A DNA stretch of 64,000 nt, from the NCBI RefSeq assembly GCF_003385185.1, contig NZ_PQHZ01000011.1:62001-126000 (forward strand). The letters run 5' to 3'. Each line of letters starts with the position of its first letter. The stretch's first letter is position 1. Source of the stretch: Amycolatopsis palatopharyngis. GTDB taxonomy: Bacteria; Actinomycetota; Actinomycetes; Mycobacteriales; Pseudonocardiaceae. The position numbers were made by a program, and so were the translations under genes. Positions 49,364-57,396 of this stretch are shown here, in pieces. Below the pieces are notes generated by a model, which did no database searches, was not told where the DNA came from, and was given only the letters and a program-made list of their open reading frames with translations.

Positions 49364-50524
49364 ATGAACCATCACGGCCACTTCATCTTTGAATTGCCCA
49401 CCCGAATTGAGTTCGGGTCGGGATCGCTGGCCAATGTGGCCCAGCGGGTCACCGAGTTCGGCGGAAACCGCGTGCTGATCGTCACCGACGAGGTGCTCGC
49501 AGCCATCGGCATCGTCGACCGAGTCACCACCGTCTTAGACGAGGCAAAGATCGAGCATGTCATGTTCACCGACGTCGAACCCGAGCCAGAAGCCGCGGGT
49601 GTCCACGCCGGCGCCGACCTGCTCATGAGCTCAGAATGCGACCTGGTGATCGCGATTGGAGGTGGCAGCGTTCTGGACACGGGCAAGTCCATCTCGCTGA
49701 TGAGCCGCAACCCCGGCCACATTCGAGAGTACGCCGGGCTCGGCGTACCGGCGAGCAGCGGCGTGCCGGTGATCGCCATTCCGACAACCGCAGGAACAGG
49801 TAGCGAGGCGGCGATCTGGGCTGTCATTTCCGAGAAGGCCCAGCAGACCAAGTACGGCGTAGGCGGTCCCCATATGACCGCGGACTTGGCGCTGTGCGAC
49901 CCGGACCTGTCGGTCTCGCTGCCACCGCGGCTGACCGCGGTCGCTGGAATGGACGCATTGGCCCATGCGCTCGAGTCCTACGTCAACAAGGCCACCCAGC
50001 CGATCTCGGAGGCCCTGTCCGAAAAGTCGATGGAACTGGTGGCCCGGTCTCTGCGCGAGGCCGTCTGGGGTGCTGACACACTCGCCGCCCGATCGGACAT
50101 GCTGCTCGCATCTACGATGGCTGCGGCTGCCTTTAACCCAACTAGGCTCGGACTCGCTCATGCACTCGCCATGCCACTTGGAGCCAAGGCGAAGATCCCT
50201 CACGGCGACGTGATCTCGATCTTGCTCCCAGAGGTCATGCGGTTCAACGTCGTCGGTAACCCGTCGAAGTTCGCCAAGATCGCCGAGATATTCGGGGAGC
50301 GAACTCCGGCAATGTCGCAACGAAGGGCTGCAGACGCCGGAGTGGGTGCAGTTGACCAACTCGTGACGGATATTGCGGCACCCAGGCATCTTGGCGAGTA
50401 CGGGGTCGCCCCAGAACACCTCCAAGCCATGGCTGAAGAGGCCATGACCTCCGGCAACATCGCCGTCAACCCACGTGCCGCCACCACTGCAGACCTCGTC
50501 GGCATCATGCGCCGTTGCCTCTAA
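49364..50524 (+). CDS. Iron-containing alcohol dehydrogenase
   Basis: The protein has 386 residues. Group III motifs are IEFGSGSLANVAQRV, LVIAIGGGSVLDTGKSISLM, IPTTAGTGSEAAIWAVISEK, GMDALAHALESYVNKATQPI and GLAHALAMPLGAKAKIPHGD, giving the Asp and three His metal ligands. The ATG at 49364 sits six bases after AAAGGA; an ATG two codons earlier is too close to it. It resembles lactaldehyde/methanol-type dehydrogenases. It may reduce the aldehyde left by aldol cleavage. Counterpart in the minus arm: 38396-39571. Confidence 0.92.
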   Translation: MNHHGHFIFELPTRIEFGSGSLANVAQRVTEFGGNRVLIVTDEVLAAIGIVDRVTTVLDEAKIEHVMFTDVEPEPEAAGVHAGADLLMSSECDLVIAIGGGSVLDTGKSISLMSRNPGHIREYAGLGVPASSGVPVIAIPTTAGTGSEAAIWAVISEKAQQTKYGVGGPHMTADLALCDPDLSVSLPPRLTAVAGMDALAHALESYVNKATQPISEALSEKSMELVARSLREAVWGADTLAARSDMLLASTMAAAAFNPTRLGLAHALAMPLGAKAKIPHGDVISILLPEVMRFNVVGNPSKFAKIAEIFGERTPAMSQRRAADAGVGAVDQLVTDIAAPRHLGEYGVAPEHLQAMAEEAMTSGNIAVNPRAATTADLVGIMRRCL

Positions 50525-50566
50525 GCCCGCTTTTCGCAGCCCTTTAGCACCACGAGAAGAGGCAAC

Positions 50567-51640
50567 ATGAACGTCACCGTTCATCCCGATGAGCTGCGCC
50601 GCTACGGCTCAGCCATCCTCTCGGCCGCCGGGCTCCCCGAGCCCGACGCCGACATCGTCGCCGGGTCGCTCGTCGACGCGAACCTCCGAGGAACCGACTC
50701 TCACGGTGTCAGCCGCATCCCCATCTACGTCGAGCGAATACGACGCGGAATCGTGGAGCCACATCCCCAGATCCGAGTGATCAGCGAGTCCGGCGGTGCG
50801 CTCATCGTGGACGGCGGCAACGGCATGGGAGCCGTGGTCACGTCCAAGGCCATGGAGATTGCGCTCGACCGGCTGGGAAAACAAAGAAGCATCTCAGTCG
50901 CGATCCGCAACAGCAACCACTACGCATCAGGCTCCTACTACGCCAAACCAGCCCTTGCGCGAGGTGCCGCCACCTTCCTCTACTCCAACGCTCCCGCAAC
51001 GATGTCGCCGTGGGGCGGGAGCCGCCGCTTTCTCGGCACCAACCCCTACACATTCGCCATCCCTGCCGGTCGCTACGGATCCCTGGTACTCGATATGGCC
51101 ACCAGTGTCGTGGCCAGAGGCAAGATCATTCAAGCAGCCCAACGTGGTGAATCAATCCCCGCTGGGTGGGCGGTGGACGCGGAAGGCCGTCCTACCACGG
51201 ACCCGCAGGCCGCGCTTGAAGGTAGCGTCATTCCATTCGGCGGGCCGAAGGGTTATGGGATCGCCATGATGGTGGAAGTCATGGCGGGAGTGCTGACCGG
51301 CGCGAACATCGGCCCCGATGTGGGAGACCTGTACGAGAACCTGCAACAGCCACAAAACGTGGGCGCGTTCCTCCAGGTTCTCGACATCTCTGCCTTCCTC
51401 CCGCACGAGCAGTTCGTGGCCCGCATCGAGGAGTTCATCGAGGCGCTCAAGGCGACGGGCACAGGGAGCAGCGAGGTGCTCTTTCCGGGTGAGCTCGAGG
51501 CTCGCAACGTTGAGGCTCGACGCACCAGGGGAATCACCATCTCGCCCGATGTTGTAGCAGCGCTCGCACAGGTGGCACCGTCCGGACTGCCGACTCCTAC
51601 TGGCATGGAAAATTCCGATAAATCTGAAGAGGTGTCCTGA
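50567..51640 (+). CDS. Malate/L-lactate dehydrogenase family (Ldh_2) oxidoreductase
   Basis: The protein has 357 residues. Ldh_2 motifs: NLRGTDSHGVSRIPIYVERI, AIRNSNHYASGSYYAKPALA, FLGTNPYTFAIPAGRYGSLV, DMATSVVARGKIIQAAQRGE and FGGPKGYGIAMMVEVMAGVL. It oxidises a 2-hydroxy acid using NAD(P); the stereospecificity is usually S. GAAGAGG precedes the ATG. It is followed after one base by the RraA-like gene, so hydroxy-acid oxidation and cleavage of the resulting keto acid may be successive steps. Confidence 0.92.
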   Translation: MNVTVHPDELRRYGSAILSAAGLPEPDADIVAGSLVDANLRGTDSHGVSRIPIYVERIRRGIVEPHPQIRVISESGGALIVDGGNGMGAVVTSKAMEIALDRLGKQRSISVAIRNSNHYASGSYYAKPALARGAATFLYSNAPATMSPWGGSRRFLGTNPYTFAIPAGRYGSLVLDMATSVVARGKIIQAAQRGESIPAGWAVDAEGRPTTDPQAALEGSVIPFGGPKGYGIAMMVEVMAGVLTGANIGPDVGDLYENLQQPQNVGAFLQVLDISAFLPHEQFVARIEEFIEALKATGTGSSEVLFPGELEARNVEARRTRGITISPDVVAALAQVAPSGLPTPTGMENSDKSEEVS

Positions 51641-51641
51641 C

Positions 51642-52331
51642 ATGAACCAGGTGCGGTTGCACACCCCCAGCAAACCTCTCGACCGTGATGTCGTCGACCG
51701 GTTCAGCCGGGTGACGGTCTCGTCCATCTCCGACAGCCTTGAACGGATGGCGGGCGCGGTCGGAGTCAATGTTGTCGGGAACTCGTTGTCGGCCTTAAAT
51801 GGCAGAGCGATGGTCGGCTCCGCTATGACGGTCCGGACCCGCCCCGGCGACAACTTGGCCGTCCACAAGGCACTCGACTTGGCTGAGCCGGGCGATGTCC
51901 TCGTCATCGACGCGCGGGGCGAGCTGGTGAACGCCATCCTCGGCGAGTTGATGGCGGAGTACGCGGCCACCCGAGGCATCGCTGGACTCGTCGTCGACGG
52001 TGCGGTACGGGACCGAGAGTCGATCTCGAGCGGTCAGCTTCCCGTCTTCTCAAAGGGCTTCTCACACTTGGGCCCGTACAAGTCCGGTCCGGGGGAGATC
52101 CACGGCACGGTGACGATCGGTGGCGTCACCGTCCAAGACGGGGACATTATCGTCGGCGATGCCGATGGGGTCGTAGTCGTTCCCCGTGCGCGTGCTCTCG
52201 AGGCATTGGACGCGGCCGAGCGCATCGTCGAGAGTGAGGCGCACCAACAGCAGGCCATTAGATCCGGTAGCTGGGACCGCAGCTGGATTGACGCAGTAGC
52301 GCAGGTGGTTTACATCGGGGAAGAAACATGA
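51642..52331 (+). CDS. RraA-like protein / 4-hydroxy-4-methyl-2-oxoglutarate aldolase family
   Basis: The protein has 229 residues. Family motifs are TVSSISDSLERMAGAVGVNV, AMTVRTRPGDNLAVHKALDL, GDVLVIDARGELVNAILGEL (Gly-rich loop region), RGIAGLVVDGAVRDRESISS (with the catalytic Arg-Asp) and GDADGVVVVPRARA. Bacterial members cleave 4-hydroxy-2-oxo acids to pyruvate with a divalent metal or decarboxylate oxaloacetate; others were named after RNase regulator RraA. Operon context favours the aldolase role. It overlaps the next gene by ATGA. Confidence 0.88.
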   Translation: MNQVRLHTPSKPLDRDVVDRFSRVTVSSISDSLERMAGAVGVNVVGNSLSALNGRAMVGSAMTVRTRPGDNLAVHKALDLAEPGDVLVIDARGELVNAILGELMAEYAATRGIAGLVVDGAVRDRESISSGQLPVFSKGFSHLGPYKSGPGEIHGTVTIGGVTVQDGDIIVGDADGVVVVPRARALEALDAAERIVESEAHQQQAIRSGSWDRSWIDAVAQVVYIGEET

Positions 52332-53299
52332 CCGGGCACGTGTACGTAAGTCGGCGGCTGCCAGCGGCCCCCATGACGGCGCTTGAGTCGCTTGGGGTGC
52401 CCATTGTGGTACATCCCGACCCGGACTGGCCACCGTCGCGTGGGGAGCTGCTGGATGCTGTCCGTGGCGCGAGCGCCCTGGTAACGCTCCTGACAGAGCG
52501 TGTGGACACCGAACTGCTTAAGGCCACGGGCAATGCTCTGCAAATCGTAGCCAACTGCGCCGTCGGCTACGACAACATCGACGTCAACGCGGCGAGCTCG
52601 CGCGGGGTGGTGGTGACGAACACTCCGGGCGTGCTCGACGAGGCCACAGCGGACTGCGCCTTTGGCCTTATCCTCGCCACGGCTCGTCGTCTCGTAGAGG
52701 CGGACCGGTTCATGCGAACGGGGAAGGAATGGATCTGGGCTCCGCAGTCGTTCGTCGGCATCGACGTGAGCGCCGGCGCGACACTGGGTATCGTCGGCCT
52801 CGGGCGCATCGGAATGGCGGTCGCCCGCCGCGCGCACGCGTTCAACATGCGCATCCTCGCCACAGGCAGCCGTGCAGACAACCGGGAGGCGGCCGCCTTC
52901 GGCGTCCAGGCGGTCGAGATCGGCACGCTGCTCCGCGAGAGCGACATCGTGAGTCTTCACTGTCCGCTGACGCCGGACACTCGGCACCTCATCGGTGCGT
53001 CCGAACTGGACGTCATGAAGGCGAGCAGCATCCTGGTCAACACCGCTCGCGGGCCGATTGTGGACGAGGAGGCGCTCGTTGAGGCGCTCGAAGGCCGGAT
53101 TATCGCCGGCGCCGCTCTCGACGTCTACGAGCAGGAGCCGAGGCCACATCCTCGCCTCGTCAAGCTCGAGAACGTCGTTCTCCTTCCGCACATAGCAAGT
53201 GCCGGTGAGGCGACGCGAAATGCAATGTGTCAACTCGCCGTCGACAACGTCCGCGCGGTGCTGAACGGGGAGCGGCCGCCGACACCTGTCGCCGGGTAA
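52328..53299 (+). CDS. D-isomer-specific 2-hydroxyacid dehydrogenase
   Basis: The protein has 323 residues. The catalytic and cofactor motifs are complete: ALVTLLTERVDTELLKATGN, IVANCAVGYDNIDVNAASSR, GIVGLGRIGMAVARRAHAF, VNTARGPIVDEEALVEALEG (catalytic Arg), DVYEQEPRPHPRL (Glu) and VVLLPHIASAGEATR (His). It reduces glyoxylate, hydroxypyruvate or another 2-oxo acid with NAD(P)H, or oxidises the D-hydroxy acid. It is the last gene of the plus arm. Together with the S-specific Ldh_2 gene, the operon could interconvert both enantiomers. Confidence 0.92.
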   Translation: MTGHVYVSRRLPAAPMTALESLGVPIVVHPDPDWPPSRGELLDAVRGASALVTLLTERVDTELLKATGNALQIVANCAVGYDNIDVNAASSRGVVVTNTPGVLDEATADCAFGLILATARRLVEADRFMRTGKEWIWAPQSFVGIDVSAGATLGIVGLGRIGMAVARRAHAFNMRILATGSRADNREAAAFGVQAVEIGTLLRESDIVSLHCPLTPDTRHLIGASELDVMKASSILVNTARGPIVDEEALVEALEGRIIAGAALDVYEQEPRPHPRLVKLENVVLLPHIASAGEATRNAMCQLAVDNVRAVLNGERPPTPVAG

Positions 53300-53608
53300 A
53301 CACGATCTCCAACTCCTGCGGAGCCCCGTGTCTGAGTCGTAGACGAAAGTCAACCGTCACAGGGTGATTGACGCAGTCGCAACGACCGCCCTCCTCCTGC
53401 CGAACTCCACGCAACTGCCGGTCACCTTCGACCAGATGAGGCCATCCCTCCATAAGACTCGCAGGGGATGCCTCCTGCCGGGGCTGCCTAGTTGTTGCGG
53501 GTCAAGAGATTGTTGACGCGGGGTGACCCGGGGTGTGGGGGACGGGCCCTTCGGCGGCAGGATGAGAACTGCGAAGACACTCGTCCGACCGATGGAAAGA
53601 CCCTTCCT
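53300..53608. other. Intergenic leading into IS remnants
   Basis: About 310 bp after the last plus-arm gene. I find no reading frame with family resemblance and no clear terminator. The last part probably includes the decayed left end of the IS481-type element that follows. Confidence 0.35.
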
Positions 53609-54090
53609 GTTCACCGTAATGCCCCGTTGTCCATCGAAGCTCGTCGCCGTCTCGTCGCACATTGTGAGCACCAACCGATCGCTCACGTCGCGGCGGAAAT
53701 GGGATTCCGCGGCAGTGCGCGTCGAAGTGGGTGAACCGGTACCGCCAGTTCGGGGAGCTCGGCCTCCTCGACCGTTCGTCGACATCGAGGGCACCGAGAT
53801 CAGTCGCCGAACGCTATCCCGCCACCTGGGCCACCTTGGGGCTGAACCGGCGCCGGTTCATCGACCCGACCGGCTCCAGCAACCACACACCACGCCGGAT
53901 CATGGCCCGCTGGCCGGGCCATATCGTCATCGTCGATGTCAAGAAAGCCGGCCGTATCCCCGATGGCGGTGGGTGGCGGGTCCACGGCGCGGCAGCGCGA
54001 CCGCAAACGCCGTGAAGCGCCGCAAAACCGCTGGCGCTCGGGCCGGATACGTCTACCTCCACTCCGCGATCGACGCGTACTCCCATCTGG
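53609..54090 (+). pseudogene. IS481 family transposase remnant
   Basis: HRNAPLSIEARRRLVAHCEH, then after a frameshift KWVNRYRQFGELGLLDRSST, then GHIVIVDVKKAGRIPDGGGW and, in yet another frame, AGYVYLHSAIDAYSHLD follow the order of IS481 transposases (helix-turn-helix, DxKK beta strand, YxYLHxAxDxxSRL). At least two frameshifts and an internal deletion break the gene. It ends abruptly where an IS5-type transposase on the other strand begins. Confidence 0.8.
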
Positions 54091-54500
54091 ATCGCGACCG
54101 TGAGTGGCAGCTCGCCACGATCGGACAACACGTGAATCTTCGATCCGGGTTTACCCCGATCGACCGGACTCGGCCCGGTCAGAGATCCCCTTTTTTCGCG
54201 CGAACGTTAGCTCCGTCCACGATCTCGCGACTCTAGTCGAGCAATCCTTGGCTGCCGAGTTCGTCGAGGAGCTCGCGCCAGAGCCCGGCTTCGATCCACT
54301 GAGCGAAGCGTCGGTGCGCGGTCTGGAACGGCACCCGAACGAGGGTGGTAGCTTCCGCCATGGAAACCCGCTGGTCAGCACAATACACGATCGCCGTGAA
54401 CACCTGCAGCGCAATGACGCGGTCCCGCCACCCTACGGGCTCGCCGAGAACGCAGGGATCAACGGCTCCACCAGTTCCCACAACCCATCAGGGGCCGACC
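54090..54500 (-). pseudogene. IS5 family transposase remnant, antisense to the IS481 piece
   Basis: On the minus strand GLWELVEPLIPAFSASP, then (other frame) LVRVPFQTAHRRFAQWIEAG and LWRELLDELGSQGLLD, a stop codon where a Trp is expected, SREIVDGANVRAKKGDL, and TGPSPVDRGKPGSKIHVLSD then RGELPLTVAI reproduce the first 60 percent of an actinobacterial IS5 transposase. Several frameshifts and the in-frame TAG inactivate it. The DDE C-terminus is missing; the sequence runs into the opposite-strand IS481 remnant at about 54090. Confidence 0.8.
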
Positions 54501-54574
54501 GGAGTGACAAACGATCAACAACGATCAAGATCATGACGCATCAGACGCGGACCACCACATAAGACACGCTCTTG

Positions 54575-54832
54575 GTGTTTCTGGAAAACCATCGCAATGT
54601 CACGGTCTTTCGACACCACATCCGACACATCCCGGTCACCGACGTAGACCGCGCCAGACGTGGTCTCCTCCAGTCCGGCCAGCATCCGCAAGGACGTGGA
54701 CTTCCTCCATCCTGACGGCCCAACAAGGACCATGAACCCGCCATTCTCGATTTCGCGATCGAGTGAATCGACAGCAGGTGTGGTAGCGCCGGGAAACGTC
54801 GGGCTGGCGTTCTCGAAACGCACACACCTCAT
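54575..54832 (-). pseudogene. Truncated ABC transporter ATP-binding protein (UgpC/MsmK type)
   Basis: MRCVRFENASPTFPGATTPA, VDSLDREIENGGFMVLVGPS, then GWRKSTSLRMLAGLEETTSG and DVSDVVSKDRDIAMVFQK match the first 85 residues of the sugar-importer ATPases of the UgpC/MsmK group. The Walker A motif is altered from GCGKS to GWRKS. After the Q-loop (MVFQ) homology stops and IS5 remnant sequence follows, so signature and Walker B motifs are lost. It lies 225 bp downstream of ridA on the same strand and was probably the next gene of that operon. Confidence 0.8.
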
Positions 54833-55057
54833 AATAGACGTTTCCTTTATCGGCATACATGTGCCGGACGATCCGTCGTAAAAGGTTGAACCAGTGTGAC
54901 CGCAGTCGCAGTTTGAAGCAAGAGGTGATTTCATACTAGTGAGAAAGAAATGCATGACAGGCCTGCGGAACAAGCCTGCACTGAGACCTGGGAGCACATT
55001 AGTCGCCCGATGCGTTCCTCTTGGCCGACCTGCCGTACCTAGTGAAATATCATCGCC

Positions 55058-55447
55058 TTACGACTCTGATCCGATAATGGCGATCGCGTCGATCTCGACC
55101 TTCATTCCGGGAGCTAGACGGCAGAAGACCGTGGTGCGAGCAGGGTAAGGCTCCCTGAAGAACTCACCATACACCGAGTTCATGCCCTCGAATTCTCCGT
55201 GTTCTGTCACGAATACCCGGACCAAAACCACGTCGTCCCACCTAGCGCCAGCCGCATCGAGCACGCAGCCGATGTTGCGGAGAGTCTGGCGCGTCTGCTC
55301 CTCGATGCTGTCGCTGACAAGTTTACCGAAAGTTACGTCGATTCCACCTTGACCGGCCAGGAAGAGCATATTCCCTTGACGTACTGCCTGTGAGTAGGAA
55401 GCAACTGGGGTGGGTGCCTTGTCAGTGTAGACTGCCTTTTTGGTCAT
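55058..55447 (-). CDS. ridA: RidA family enamine/imine deaminase
   Basis: The protein has 129 residues. RidA markers are SYSQAVRQGNMLFLAGQGGI, QTRQTLRNIGCVLDAAGARW then DDVVLVRVFVTEHGEFEGMN and YPARTTVFCRLAPGMKVEID with the active-site Arg (PARTT). RidA proteins hydrolyse reactive 2-aminoacrylate-like enamines and imines made by PLP-dependent dehydratases or oxidases. The ATG at 55447 overlaps the upstream KDPG aldolase gene by 26 bp. Coupling a RidA to an Eda points to a pathway that creates a keto acid from an amino acid or amino-sugar acid. Confidence 0.9.
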   Translation of the reverse strand: MTKKAVYTDKAPTPVASYSQAVRQGNMLFLAGQGGIDVTFGKLVSDSIEEQTRQTLRNIGCVLDAAGARWDDVVLVRVFVTEHGEFEGMNSVYGEFFREPYPARTTVFCRLAPGMKVEIDAIAIIGSES

Positions 55448-56108
55448 CAATCCTCTTTCGATCGTCGAAAAATGTGGAACCATCGGCAGCATCCGACTCA
55501 TGAGGCGGCTTCAAGGAGGCGAGGGCACGGACAGATTCGCGGTTGGTAAGCGCACCTCCAACGCCGACTCCGATAGCACCGGCCCGAATGAATTTCTGTG
55601 CGTTCGCCGCTGATACACCCCCGACCGCAATGAAATTCGCCGCGGGAAAGGGCCGGCGCAAGGCGGTGATCCAATCGACACCCAGTGGTCCCGCCGGAAA
55701 AATCTTGAGGTTTTGAGCATTCAACGCAAGAGCTCGCTGCACCTCTGTGGGTGTTGTCACACCCGGAAGATAGGATACACGGTTCAACGCGGCGTAGTTG
55801 ACCGTCGCCTCATCGAGACCAGGCGATACCAGGAATGCCGCACCTGCTTGGACTGCCCGGGCAGCATCAGCGGCCGAGCAGATCGTGCCGGCCCCGATGA
55901 GTCGGCCGCGTTCACGAGCCGCCTCGGCCGCCGCGTCCAGCGCGCGCCAGCCTGAGTCCCCTTGGGCTGGGACTTCGACCAGCTCGATGCCTGCATCCCA
56001 GCATGCCTGTGCAGTACTGACCGTGACATCCGCCGGAAGGCCGCGAAGAATGGCGATGACAGGCACCCGGGCGAGATGCAGACGAAAGAACTGGTCTGAC
56101 ACGCTCAT
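55422..56108 (-). CDS. eda: 2-keto-3-deoxy-6-phosphogluconate aldolase family
   Basis: The protein has 228 residues. Eda motifs are VPVIAILRGLPADVTVSTAQ, GIELVEVPAQGDSGWRALDA, IGAGTICSAADAARAVQAGA, FLVSPGLDEATVNYAA, LPGVTTPTEVQRALALNAQN then LKIFPAGPLGVDWITALRRP (Schiff-base Lys), and FIAVGGVSAANAQKFIRAGA. It cleaves KDPG (or the galacto isomer) to pyruvate and glyceraldehyde-3-phosphate. The ATG at 56108 has GAGGAC and GAGGAG directly upstream; an ATG at 56129 would add seven acidic residues. KDG kinase for its substrate is encoded at 60303-61307. Confidence 0.88.
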   Translation of the reverse strand: MSVSDQFFRLHLARVPVIAILRGLPADVTVSTAQACWDAGIELVEVPAQGDSGWRALDAAAEAARERGRLIGAGTICSAADAARAVQAGAAFLVSPGLDEATVNYAALNRVSYLPGVTTPTEVQRALALNAQNLKIFPAGPLGVDWITALRRPFPAANFIAVGGVSAANAQKFIRAGAIGVGVGGALTNRESVRALASLKPPHESDAADGSTFFDDRKRIDDQKGSLH

Positions 56109-56198
56109 CTCCTCGTCCTCGTCCGACATATGACCGAGGTCCTCTTCCCAATTACGTCGACGTCACGGTATACATATGATGCATATTTTGCCAACACC

Positions 56199-56215
56199 GT
56201 TGCAGTTTATGCAAC
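56199..56215. promoter_or_regulatory. Candidate IclR operator GTTGCA-N5-TGCAAC
   Basis: A perfect 6-bp inverted repeat (GTTGCA 56199-56204, TGCAAC 56210-56215) with 5-bp spacer lies between the divergent eda-ridA operon and the gene at 56230. A second site with the same half-site and spacing is at 61382-61398. IclR family proteins often bind such sites, and an IclR gene lies at 59568-60302. Confidence 0.55.
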
Positions 56216-56229
56216 ACCGGGAGTACTCG

Positions 56230-57396
56230 ATGACACTCACTGTCTGGTTGAAGGCAGGACACACCGTGGAGGTCATACAACGATCGGTAGCAGCCTTCCA
56301 CGAAGCCACCGGTGTCGATGTCAACTTGTCGGTCATCCCAGAAGGGAGCGCCCACGACGCGCTCGTCACCGGTAAACGCCGGCCGGACGTGGTTACCGTG
56401 CCCTATTGGTACCTGGATGAGCTGCTGGACAAGAATGTGCTGTGTCCGCTGGACGATCTGTTACCAGCGAACGGCGTCGCATGGCAAGAATTCGTCTCGG
56501 TGGCAGTGGATGCGCTCAGCCGCGGCGGGCTGCACTGGGCGGTACCCCATACGCTGACGGGTGGAGTGCTGTCCTTCCGGAAAGATCTCTTCGAGAGTGC
56601 CGGCCTTGAGTCGCCGAAGACCCTGGATGACGTGACCAGAGCTGCTCGCCTCCTCGGAACCTCTGCCACACCGAGCTACGGGCTCGTGGCGCGCGCATCC
56701 GCGGAGTTTTCCTCGCTCGAGACATACGCTGGGTGGGCGTGGGCTCGTGGCATCCGCGTACTCCCCGAGAGTGGCAATCCCGATCCGGCGACCGTCGAGA
56801 AGGGTGTGTCTGACCTTGTGGAGGTGTTGCGCGAGACTGCCCCGCCGAAACTCTCCTTGCGAAGTTACGCTCAAGTCGGTGAGCTCGTCGCACAGGGGCG
56901 CGCTGCCCAGCTCTTCGACACTAGCGCGTGGGCGTTCTTCTTCGAGAATCCCCAACTCTCGACCGTGGCCGGCCGAATGGGCTACACCACGATCCGGGGG
57001 CCGTCCGCTCCTGCGCAATTTCTCTACGCCGAGGGCCTGGGGATCACTTCGTGGTCGCGGTACCCGGAGGAAGCCGCCGCCTTCATCGCGTGGCGACACT
57101 CCGACCGCATCATCAGGGCGGAGGTAGAAGATTTGGGTCGCTTCGACCTTCCACGAGCGGATCTCTGGGCCACCGACTGGTACCGGGACGCGGTCGCGCG
57201 ACGCTCTCTCGAGGCATACCTGGAAGTCGTACGCAGGTCGTGGGAGGAAGCCGATTGCGCACACTTCGTCGCCAGAGCGGACTTTGTCCCCGCTGCCCGT
57301 GCTGTGATGCGCGCGATCGCTGGAGTCGTCGATCGGCGCTTCGCCGACCTCACGGTGGCGATGTCCGGGCAGTACGGACAAGATGTCCGCGAATGA
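56230..57396 (+). CDS. Solute-binding-protein-like protein without export signal
   Basis: The protein has 388 residues and has the fold of family-1 extracellular sugar-binding proteins. WAVPHTLTGGVLSFRKDLFE, GRAAQLFDTSAWAFFFENPQ and AGRMGYTTIRGP closely match the lipoprotein at 61421 (YALPHTIIGGMFFYRKDVFQ, GQAAMMFDTSGFGTIFEDPE). The start MTLTVWLKAGHT aligns with that protein's residue 44 or so, where the mature domain begins. GGGAG lies six bases before the ATG. The only longer frame (from 56176) adds no hydrophobic segment, so no signal peptide or lipobox is possible. It presumably stays in the cytoplasm; its role is unknown. Confidence 0.8.
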   Translation: MTLTVWLKAGHTVEVIQRSVAAFHEATGVDVNLSVIPEGSAHDALVTGKRRPDVVTVPYWYLDELLDKNVLCPLDDLLPANGVAWQEFVSVAVDALSRGGLHWAVPHTLTGGVLSFRKDLFESAGLESPKTLDDVTRAARLLGTSATPSYGLVARASAEFSSLETYAGWAWARGIRVLPESGNPDPATVEKGVSDLVEVLRETAPPKLSLRSYAQVGELVAQGRAAQLFDTSAWAFFFENPQLSTVAGRMGYTTIRGPSAPAQFLYAEGLGITSWSRYPEEAAAFIAWRHSDRIIRAEVEDLGRFDLPRADLWATDWYRDAVARRSLEAYLEVVRRSWEEADCAHFVARADFVPAARAVMRAIAGVVDRRFADLTVAMSGQYGQDVRE

